Below, one piece after another: positions 44,536-51,909 of a stretch of 64,000 nt of DNA; position 1 is the first letter of the stretch; each line of letters opens with the position of its first letter. Source of the stretch: RGIG6919 sp045531905 (GTDB lineage: Bacteria > Bacillota > Clostridia > Lachnospirales > Lachnospiraceae). The DNA is taken from the NCBI GenBank assembly GCA_045531905.1, contig JAZSEY010000004.1, forward strand, positions 46,950-110,949, written 5' to 3'. The notes beneath the pieces were generated by a model. That model had not been told where the DNA came from. It was given only the letters and a program-made list of their open reading frames with translations, and ran no database searches. The translations under genes and the position numbers were made by a program.

Positions 44536-45465
44536 TTACTCTGCCTGAAACAATGCTGTTGACAAATATCTGTCTCCAGAATCCGGCAACAGTACTACAA
44601 TATTCTTTCCTGCATTTTCCGCTCTCATAGCCAAAATCTTCGCAGCCTTTAACGCTGCGCCGGAAGAAATGCCCACCAGAACACCTTCCATTTTTCCAAA
44701 TCTTCTACCCTCTGCCAATGCATCTTCATCGGCAATCGGTAAAATTTCATCAATGATATCTTGCTTTAATACTGTCGGCACAAAATTCGCTCCAATTCCC
44801 TGAATACCATGAGGGCCTGCTACACCCCCAGAAAGCAATGGACTTTTCTCCGGTTCCACCGCCACAATCTTTACGTTCGGATTCTGCTCCTTTAAAAACG
44901 CACCGACACCTGTAACAGTACCACCAGTACCCACACCTGCCACAAAAATATCCACCTTGCCATCCATCTGTTCCCAAATCTCCGGTCCTGTGGTCTTATA
45001 ATGTGCCTTTGCATTTGCCGGATTATCAAACTGTCCCAAAATAATAGCACCCGGAATACTATCTCGCAACTCCTCCGCTTTTGCTACCGCACCATTCATA
45101 CCCTTGGCACCCTCTGTCAGCACAAGTTCCGCACCATACGCCTTCAAAAGTGTTCTTCTCTCCATACTCATAGTATCCGGCAAAGTCAAAATGACTTTAT
45201 ATCCCCGAACAGCACCAACCATCGCCAAACCAATGCCGGTATTTCCAGAAGTCGGTTCAATAATGGTTGCCCCAGGCTTAATCAACCCCTTCTCTTCCGC
45301 ATCCAAAATCATCTCCAAAGCTACACGTTCCTTCACAGAACCTGCCGGATTCAAATACTCCATTTTTGCATATACATTTGCCGATAACCCATCCGCATAT
45401 CTATTTAACTTTAGCATCGGTGTGCTCCCGATAAACTCTAATGCACTCTCATTTATTTTGTTCAT
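44536..45465 (-). CDS. cysK: Cysteine synthase
   Basis: 309 residues from the ATG at 45465 (AGGAG eight bases before); GTG and ATG codons just upstream sit within or against the ribosome binding site. It makes cysteine from O-acetylserine and sulfide with pyridoxal phosphate. PLP lysine in NPAGSVKERVA, the substrate loop EPTSGNTGIGLA, the phosphate loop GTGGTVTGVG and the C-terminal SSGAAL are all present. Followed by trxB. Confidence 0.95.
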   Translation of the reverse strand: MNKINESALEFIGSTPMLKLNRYADGLSANVYAKMEYLNPAGSVKERVALEMILDAEEKGLIKPGATIIEPTSGNTGIGLAMVGAVRGYKVILTLPDTMSMERRTLLKAYGAELVLTEGAKGMNGAVAKAEELRDSIPGAIILGQFDNPANAKAHYKTTGPEIWEQMDGKVDIFVAGVGTGGTVTGVGAFLKEQNPNVKIVAVEPEKSPLLSGGVAGPHGIQGIGANFVPTVLKQDIIDEILPIADEDALAEGRRFGKMEGVLVGISSGAALKAAKILAMRAENAGKNIVVLLPDSGDRYLSTALFQAE

Positions 45466-45514
45466 ATTCATCACTCCTATTTATAGTTTTATCTAATTCT
45501 CAAAAGATATGCCA

Positions 45515-46156
45515 TTATTTTTCAACCAAATCTTCCATGGTGCACCCAAGCACCTTAGCTAAGCGGTACAATGTTTCCGCACTAGCTTTGTTGATATCTT
45601 TATTTCGTTGTTCATACATCTGAATAGAACGAATACTGACGCCAGAACCCTTCGCCAGTTCTGCTTGTGTCAATCCATAAGTGGCACGAAACCGCTTTAG
45701 GTTTGTTTCTGAAAAATACTCTTTCACTCTTGCATCAATTGCGTCAACAAATCTTGTAATATCCGCCTCATGAAAAGTATAGTACATTTTCTGTAATTCT
45801 TCAAAAGATATGACCTTAAAAATGTCACTATATTTTCTCCCCGAATACCATTGATAATAAGCAATTGCCCAACCTATCCAATATTCCTTGGAGCGTTCAA
45901 AGCAATCCTGTGGCTCTATATCAATCTCTTGTCCCTTTGTTTCCGCGAGTACCTCTCTGGTAATCTCAACACCACTTTTCCCTGCCAGGCATTCTGGCTC
46001 ACCATGTTCCATCCGTTCACACAGGGTACTTACAACAAACATTTTTGCAAACTCACCACCAGAAACACCACAAGTATTCACTGCATAATCAAAGACATCG
46101 CCAAGCACCGACTGCGCTTTATTCAGATACATTTCTTGGTATGCGTGAATCATCAT
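45515..46156 (-). CDS. XRE-type regulator, putative antitoxin partner
   Basis: 213 residues; the start ATG has GAGGAGGC upstream and overlaps the DUF3990 gene by 38 bp, so the two are translationally coupled. The first 140 residues are helical with no motif I know. The last 70 are a helix-turn-helix of the XRE class (FRATYGLTQAELAKGSGVSI, then RSIQMYEQRNKDINKASAET). It is likely both the neutralising partner and the autorepressor of the pair, acting on the 16-bp palindrome at 46844-46859. That role is inferred from arrangement and operator. Confidence 0.8.
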   Translation of the reverse strand: MMIHAYQEMYLNKAQSVLGDVFDYAVNTCGVSGGEFAKMFVVSTLCERMEHGEPECLAGKSGVEITREVLAETKGQEIDIEPQDCFERSKEYWIGWAIAYYQWYSGRKYSDIFKVISFEELQKMYYTFHEADITRFVDAIDARVKEYFSETNLKRFRATYGLTQAELAKGSGVSIRSIQMYEQRNKDINKASAETLYRLAKVLGCTMEDLVEK

Positions 46157-46811
46157 TTTTTATGCCTCCTCTCATGATATCCTGAATATAGAGACCATCA
46201 TTTTCTTCCTCGAGCATTTTAAAATAAAGCTGATTTGCTTCTTCATCCCGTGCTTTTCGAAGCACATAATACTGATCCTTTTCAGCAATATCAAATCCAT
46301 CAAAATACATTTTAGAAAAAGCAAACTTCGACTTAATTACAATTTGTTCACCCAGTTTGCCAAGCCGCATAGCATATGCCAGCTGCTCCACCGAAATACT
46401 GTTATTCAGAAATGACTCTGCATAATCAAAATACGAGTCATCCGCCCGATAACCAACAATCAAATCGAATGCATTGACATTAACACTAAAATTCTCAATC
46501 AAATATTGCTTTGCCCTTCTTGCAACTGGCGTTTTCAGAGAGAACAGACGATGTTCCACCAAAACTGCAATCCAATTCAATATGGTGTATTCTGAACTAT
46601 TTAAATACAACACATTCAAGTATTCAGTATCCAATGTATACCTATTCGCAAAGCCACTTCGTGCAAAAGAAACTGCCCATTCTTTTGCCAAAGACTCATT
46701 CACAGTACAATATAAACCTCTGCCAAAATCATTATTCTCTTTTCCTTCACCAAAAACAGGCTGTTCAATAATTCTCTCAGAGCCATGATATATCGTCATT
46801 CTTTTGTCCAT
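46119..46811 (-). CDS. DUF3990 protein, ADP-ribosyltransferase-like (putative toxin)
   Basis: 230 residues from the ATG at 46811 (GAGGTGAAGAG upstream). The start has the DUF3990 pattern MTIYHGSERIIEQPVFGEGK then NDFGRGLYCT, which matches the first conserved His/Tyr/FG elements of ADP-ribosyltransferases; a late Gln/Glu stretch (LGEQIVIKSKFAF) would be the third. Such proteins are found with small regulator genes and are thought to be toxins that modify a target with NAD. First gene of an operon with the XRE gene, and 0.5 kb from the CRISPR array. Activity is inferred from the fold, not shown. Confidence 0.78.
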   Translation of the reverse strand: MDKRMTIYHGSERIIEQPVFGEGKENNDFGRGLYCTVNESLAKEWAVSFARSGFANRYTLDTEYLNVLYLNSSEYTILNWIAVLVEHRLFSLKTPVARRAKQYLIENFSVNVNAFDLIVGYRADDSYFDYAESFLNNSISVEQLAYAMRLGKLGEQIVIKSKFAFSKMYFDGFDIAEKDQYYVLRKARDEEANQLYFKMLEEENDGLYIQDIMRGGIKNDDSRIPRNVSE

Positions 46812-46839
46812 TCTCTTCACCTCGATTCTCCTTGCGTCA

Positions 46840-46868
46840 ATTATATCACCATGGTGATAGCGTGTCAA
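46840..46868 (-). promoter_or_regulatory. Promoter with palindromic operator of the DUF3990-XRE operon
   Basis: On the minus strand: -35 TTGACA (46863-46868), 17-bp spacer, -10 TATAAT (46840-46845). A perfect 16-bp palindrome, TATCACCATGGTGATA (46844-46859), fills the spacer and touches the -10 box. A repressor bound there would block the polymerase, which fits autorepression by the XRE protein. Confidence 0.82.
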
Positions 46869-46892
46869 AAAAAACGTTGAACTCCAATATTC

Positions 46893-46949
46893 AAAAAATG
46901 GGCTACAAGTGACTTGGCATTGTCTGCCACTACTATCACCTGTAGCCCA
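46893..46949 (-). terminator. Terminator of the small gene at 47.0 kb
   Basis: Outer stem TGGGCTACA (46899-46907) with TGTAGCCCA (46941-46949), an inner TGGCA/TGCCA stem, and a T-run on the minus strand (A at 46893-46898). It also shields the DUF3990 promoter from the CRISPR side. Confidence 0.8.
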
Positions 46950-46974
46950 GTTTTAACTGGTATGTTATATCTTA

Positions 46975-47199
46975 TCAATAATCAATGTCGTCATTAATAA
47001 TCTCAGATTCTATTGGAATTCCTGTATAAATACTCTCCGCCATCATTTCTATCCATTCTTCTAAAGTTTTCCATGATGCTTCATTTCCAGGAACATCGCC
47101 AAAGACCTCTTCATATTTCTTGGTCAGTTCTCGATGTTTCTTACATATTTCATCTTCTGGTTTAGAATTTTCTCTTCTTAAAAAGTCTGGAATTGACAT
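46975..47199 (-). CDS. Small acidic protein of unknown function
   Basis: 74 residues from the ATG at 47199 (AGAGGTG upstream). Soluble, helical, rich in Glu/Lys and ending in IINDDIDY. Contains the run EVFGDVPGNEASWKTLEEWI, which I do not recognise. It has its own terminator and sits between the CRISPR array and the DUF3990 operon, so it may be another defence-linked or TA-type gene; no evidence beyond position. Confidence 0.6.
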   Translation of the reverse strand: MSIPDFLRRENSKPEDEICKKHRELTKKYEEVFGDVPGNEASWKTLEEWIEMMAESIYTGIPIESEIINDDIDY

Positions 47200-47355
47200 G
47201 TTACACCTCTTTGTTTTATAACAAGCACCTTGAATATTATTGAAACATATCGTCTTATCAAACATTTATATTGTCACTTCAACATTAGCAATTAATCAAA
47301 CAACTTTGCTAACGATTATAACCATTTTTGAGAACATACTCGATCACATCCTTCT

Positions 47356-49975
47356 ATCTACAACAGCAAACGTTTCAAGGTTCTATTAAACTATAAGTTG
47401 CCAACTACACGAAGCGTTATCTACAACAGTAGAAATTCCAAGGTTCTATTAAACCCACGTTTGATGAAAGGTGGTGTCCTGATCTACAACAGTAGAAATT
47501 TCAAGGTTCTATTAAACCACCGTCTGGGAGACCTTTGTAGATGGATCTACAACAGTAGAAATTTCAAGGTTCTATTAAACAAAGGTGAGTCAGGTTCTTG
47601 GACTAATATCTACAACAGTAGAAATTTCAAGGTTCTATTAAACTGTAAGCGTATCATATTCATGGACGTCATCTACAACAGTAGAAATTTCAAGGTTCTA
47701 TTAAACCAGCGGGACATACTCATAGCACAAGAGATCTACAACAGTAGAAATTTCAAGGTTCTATTAAACTTAAACTGTATTTGACTGTACACTTTCATCT
47801 ACAACAGTAGAAATTTCAAGGTTCTATTAAACTTTAATCCTTTTACAGAATGACCAAAATCTACAACAGTAGAAATTTCAAGGTTCTATTAAACGACCTT
47901 GGAAAGAGTTTCTTTGAAAAATCTACAACAGTAGAAATTTCAAGGTTCTATTAAACACCGGAAACCAGACAGCAGCCACGAAAGATCTACAACAGTAGAA
48001 ATTTCAAGGTTCTATTAAACGCATATCATTGATTTTAAGACTGCTGCATCTACAACAGTAGAAATTTCAAGGTTCTATTAAACAGTGGGTAAGGGTACAG
48101 GCTTACGGAATCTACAACAGTAGAAATTTCAAGGTTCTATTAAACTATCACGGGGGCTAATGACGCCGAAATATCTACAACAGTAGAAATTTCAAGGTTC
48201 TATTAAACTAGTGTGATCCAATAGTCGTTCTCCCATCTACAACAGTAGAAATTTCAAGGTTCTATTAAACCAAATATATAAACAACATCCAACTCACATC
48301 TACAACAGTAGAAATTTCAAGGTTCTATTAAACCAAGACATGATTTCGTGAATGCAATCACAATCTACAACAGTAGAAATTTCAAGGTTCTATTAAACTT
48401 GTAGGTATTTCAAAGGTTGAACCTTCATCTACAACAGTAGAAATTTCAAGGTTCTATTAAACTTTAAAAACATGGGTGAGTACAGCACAATCTACAACAG
48501 TAGAAATTTCAAGGTTCTATTAAACAACCAAACAACTAAACCGAAAATAACGCATCTACAACAGTAGAAATTTCAAGGTTCTATTAAACTGAAAAATTAT
48601 GGATACTGCTGGATAAATCTACAACAGTAGAAATTTCAAGGTTCTATTAAACATGCTACGCCGTCCTTATGAGTTACTAATCTACAACAGTAGAAATTTC
48701 AAGGTTCTATTAAACCATAAAGAAGATACAATTTGTGAATGGATCTACAACAGTAGAAATTTCAAGGTTCTATTAAACACACCGAGGAAGAATATAATTC
48801 GGCTAATCTACAACAGTAGAAATTTCAAGGTTCTATTAAACCGTGATAGTGATAGGGAACAATTTACATATCTACAACAGTAGAAATTTCAAGGTTCTAT
48901 TAAACGGTAGAAAAACGAAGCACCGAGGCACTAGATCTACAACAGTAGAAATTTCAAGGTTCTATTAAACGTTACAGGGGAGAATGCTTTAAAACATCTA
49001 CAACAGTAGAAATTTCAAGGTTCTATTAAACATCTGTAATGTTTCCCAGATAGCCTACATCTACAACAGTAGAAATTTCAAGGTTCTATTAAACACAAAG
49101 TGAGGTAAAGCATGGGTAGACGATCTACAACAGTAGAAATTTCAAGGTTCTATTAAACAATATTCTTAAGAGGCAATGAACGATATCTACAACAGTAGAA
49201 ATTTCAAGGTTCTATTAAACTTGCGTTTTGTCCGCTTTGAATCTTGATCTACAACAGTAGAAATTTCAAGGTTCTATTAAACAACGAAAAGGGGTACAAG
49301 CCAAGAATAAAATCTACAACAGTAGAAATTTCAAGGTTCTATTAAACCTTGTTGCTAATACTGTAATTCCAGACATCTACAACAGTAGAAATTTCAAGGT
49401 TCTATTAAACGTTAATCTGCATAATATTTACCTCCAATCTACAACAGTAGAAATTTCAAGGTTCTATTAAACATCCATATCCATGCAAACACCTCCTTGA
49501 TCTACAACAGTAGAAATTTCAAGGTTCTATTAAACACTGTACCGTATCGTACAGCCGCCAAAAATCTACAACAGTAGAAATTTCAAGGTTCTATTAAACG
49601 ATTGACATGACAAATAAAAAGCACTGATCTACAACAGTAGAAATTTCAAGGTTCTATTAAACAAAGATTCAAGGCAATAAATCCTGTTATCTACAACAGT
49701 AGAAATTTCAAGGTTCTATTAAACTATTTTGCTTGATAGGCCGTGGTGCTGGATCTACAACAGTAGAAATTTCAAGGTTCTATTAAACTGTGCTGAAAAA
49801 GGTTGTGAAGTAATGGATCTACAACAGTAGAAATTTCAAGGTTCTATTAAACAGTGAAACTATGACAGACAGACAAGATCTACAACAGTAGAAATTTCAA
49901 GGTTCTATTAAACATTGTGGACCTGCATTTACTTATGCTATCTACAACAGTAGAAATTTCAAGGTTCTATTAAAC
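47356..49975 (-). CRISPR. Type V-A CRISPR array, 42 repeats and 41 spacers
   Basis: 36-nt repeats, read in crRNA direction (minus strand) as GTTTAATAGAACCTTGAAAT then TTCTACTGTTGTAGAT. The last 19 nt are the conserved Cas12a crRNA handle with the TCTAC-TGTT-GTAGA stem-loop. I count 42 repeats starting at 47356, 47419, 47483 and so on to 49940, with 41 spacers of 25-29 nt, all different by eye. Transcription runs towards lower coordinates: the leader and cas genes are at the high end, and the two low-end repeats are decayed (four changes in 47356-47391, including both sides of the handle stem; one in 47419-47454). The reading frames within the array are artefacts of the repeat. Confidence 0.98.
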
Positions 49976-50103
49976 GGCTATGTCTGCGTTTTATACAAAC
50001 ATTCCAATTTCAGAACCATATAATTTTGTTAATAATGTACTATTTATCATAAATTTAATAGAACCTTTCTTCTTATTATAAAAATTAAGACGGAGGTTTG
50101 CAA
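49976..50103 (-). promoter_or_regulatory. CRISPR leader with promoter and inverted partial repeat
   Basis: 128 bp between cas2 and the first repeat. On the minus strand: -35 TTGCAA (50098-50103), 17-bp spacer, -10 TATAAT (50075-50080), so transcription should begin near 50068. Immediately there, 50054-50067 is TTTAATAGAACCTT on the plus strand, identical to repeat positions 2-15 but in the opposite direction to the array. The rest is AT-rich. The promoter is close to the housekeeping consensus, so the array can be expressed without the cas operon. Confidence 0.8.
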
Positions 50104-50385
50104 TTACAAAATGATTTTTAGATCACTTTCTTCATTTTTTGCATAACCATACCGTTTAACCTTACAACTTGCAGACATATTGAATATATAAACACTATCT
50201 TCTTGACTAAACGATTTCATAAATCTGTTCTCAATATCATTCATTATATTATCCAGTATCCGCTCACTATTATCAATTTCAAAAACTGAGTATTGAATCC
50301 GATGACCAAATTTACACAAATACTTCGAGAACTTTGTCCGCTTTTTGTCATCTGAAATGTCATAACTAATTACAATCATTCTCAT
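50104..50385 (-). CDS. cas2: CRISPR-associated endonuclease Cas2
   Basis: 93 residues, typical for Cas2, which holds the Cas1 dimers together in spacer acquisition. Ferredoxin-like start MIVISYDISDDKKRTKF with the conserved Asp9, and the later QYSVFEID strand. It overlaps cas1 by 4 bp (ATGA), so it is translationally coupled, and ends directly at the -35 box of the array promoter. Confidence 0.95.
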   Translation of the reverse strand: MRMIVISYDISDDKKRTKFSKYLCKFGHRIQYSVFEIDNSERILDNIMNDIENRFMKSFSQEDSVYIFNMSASCKVKRYGYAKNEESDLKIIL

Positions 50386-51347
50386 TTCACCTCAAACATG
50401 GCATATTCTGATATGGTTTTCCCCTTCATAAAAGCACGGTAATATTGTTGCACATATAAAAACATAGCATCCTTGTTGTCTAATAATGCATTCATCAAAA
50501 ATTCCACATACGGAGGGGACTTTTTATAAGACAAGCAATACTGTCCCTGCATAACCTGAAAATCCTCCTCTTTGCATTGTCCTAGATTGATAGCCTTTCG
50601 TACTGCCATGTCTATGATTGGTCTCATTGGCTCCATCAAATCACAGGCTAAAGATTTTCGCATATAAAACTCTTTATGATACACACCACGGTAAACATCA
50701 AAGCCATATACCTGCAACAGGGAATCCACAAAATTAAACAGCATACTATAACCAATATCTAATGTAGCATTGATATAATCATATTTAATTCTTGGTTTTC
50801 TACCTTTCCAATTTACATTGTTAAATATCTGTGGAAAATAAACTCTGGCAGCGGACCCTTCAACACCCAATAAGGACTTTTCATCTAACTGCTGAGAATC
50901 TAATTCAACAAGATAATTATCTAACTTTCCAATCGCTTCTTTAATAGCATCGTTTTTCCTACGGATATTGTTTAATGCCTTTCTCTGATTTCTAATCTTG
51001 TTTTTAACAATAAATGTCGCAATATCATTGCTATCATATTCATACTGTTTTCGATGTAGTAATGTATTACCCTCCATACGATTTCCAATAATAGAATATA
51101 ACTTAAAAGATTGCGTCATCAGACAAATTACAAAGCCAAACTTTTTTGCACGACGTATAAGTCCGGTGGTAATTGATGTATCCCCTACCACAAACAGAAT
51201 AAAAACCAAGTAACACGTCACCTGATATTTTGTATTACCTTCCTTGTCACGAATCAGAATATTATCATTTCGAAACGATATTTTGTCTCCCTGATTTGCA
51301 AACAGAAATATAATTTGCTTTTTCCTAAAATCAGTCGTCTCTAACAT
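50382..51347 (-). CDS. cas1: CRISPR-associated endonuclease Cas1
   Basis: 321 residues. The integrase of spacer acquisition. Its metal-binding residues are all present: Glu163 in GVEGSAARVY, His224 in RGVYHKEFY and Glu239 in ACDLMEPMRP. The start ATG has GAGGG upstream and overlaps the end of cas4 by 7 bp. The sequence is of the short type V-A kind, in line with the neighbouring cas12a. Confidence 0.96.
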   Translation of the reverse strand: MLETTDFRKKQIIFLFANQGDKISFRNDNILIRDKEGNTKYQVTCYLVFILFVVGDTSITTGLIRRAKKFGFVICLMTQSFKLYSIIGNRMEGNTLLHRKQYEYDSNDIATFIVKNKIRNQRKALNNIRRKNDAIKEAIGKLDNYLVELDSQQLDEKSLLGVEGSAARVYFPQIFNNVNWKGRKPRIKYDYINATLDIGYSMLFNFVDSLLQVYGFDVYRGVYHKEFYMRKSLACDLMEPMRPIIDMAVRKAINLGQCKEEDFQVMQGQYCLSYKKSPPYVEFLMNALLDNKDAMFLYVQQYYRAFMKGKTISEYAMFEVK

Positions 51348-51901
51348 TTTAACCCTCTATCACACGCTGGTTCGTAGATACAGTTCTTGCACTTTTCAAT
51401 ATTGGTCTGTATGAATGTATTCATATCAAACTCATGCATTGATTTTACAGTGCTGCAAAATTTTCCAAACATCTCACTATCTTCTTCTGGCAATGCTATT
51501 TCGTAATTTCTATTATCAGTAATACTATGTATTACAATCTTGTGAACCGGACGCCCCATTTCACGCAAAGCCAGACATTGTGCATATACCTGAAATATAT
51601 ATCCATCATATATTCTTTTCACAGTTCTTTTCCGTTCCATTAAAAGTCCACGCTCCGAATCATACATATCAATCTTGCCAACAAGACCATATTCCTCACA
51701 ATATACATCAAGCCCTGTTAAAATGTTCTTTTTGCTGGAATATGTCTTGTCGTCAATTGTTTTATGTGCATTCGTTCCATTAATTTGCTTATCTGATTGA
51801 TACAAAATTCTTTCCGTATCTCCATATAGCATATGAAAATATATTGATGCTGGACAAAAAATAAAATCATTCAGTTGTGTAATCAAAATCTCTTCATACA
51901 T
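51341..51901 (-). CDS. cas4: CRISPR-associated exonuclease Cas4
   Basis: 186 residues from the ATG at 51901, 8 bp after the cas12a stop; a GTG at 51943 would overlap cas12a by 34 bp. Cas4 trims new spacers and checks their PAM. The four iron-sulfur cysteines are Cys16 (FIFCPAS) and Cys171, Cys174 and Cys180 near the end (EKCKNCIYEPAC). Nuclease residues are His46, Asp78 (GKIDMYD), Glu89-x-Lys91 (LMERKR) and the QVYAQ motif at 104-108. All key residues are present, so adaptation should be functional. Confidence 0.93.
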   Translation of the reverse strand: MYEEILITQLNDFIFCPASIYFHMLYGDTERILYQSDKQINGTNAHKTIDDKTYSSKKNILTGLDVYCEEYGLVGKIDMYDSERGLLMERKRTVKRIYDGYIFQVYAQCLALREMGRPVHKIVIHSITDNRNYEIALPEEDSEMFGKFCSTVKSMHEFDMNTFIQTNIEKCKNCIYEPACDRGLKC

Positions 51902-51909
51902 AGTTTTTA

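Noticed and set aside
45466..45514. T-box or S-box riboswitch ahead of cysK
   Set aside because: Only about 50 bp separate cysK from the XRE gene stop; there is no room or stem pattern for either.
47398..48883. Plus-strand open frames with repeating YNSRNFKVLLN
   Set aside because: They are translations of the CRISPR repeat and have no ribosome binding site.
47392..49939. Self-targeting spacers against this window
   Set aside because: I saw no spacer match elsewhere in the 64 kb by eye; without a search this is neither claimed nor excluded.
50054..50067. Anti-repeat as part of a tracrRNA
   Set aside because: Cas12a processes its own crRNA and the locus is type V-A by every cas gene; with 14 nt at the leader itself there is no separate tracrRNA gene. 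Kept as a leader feature instead.
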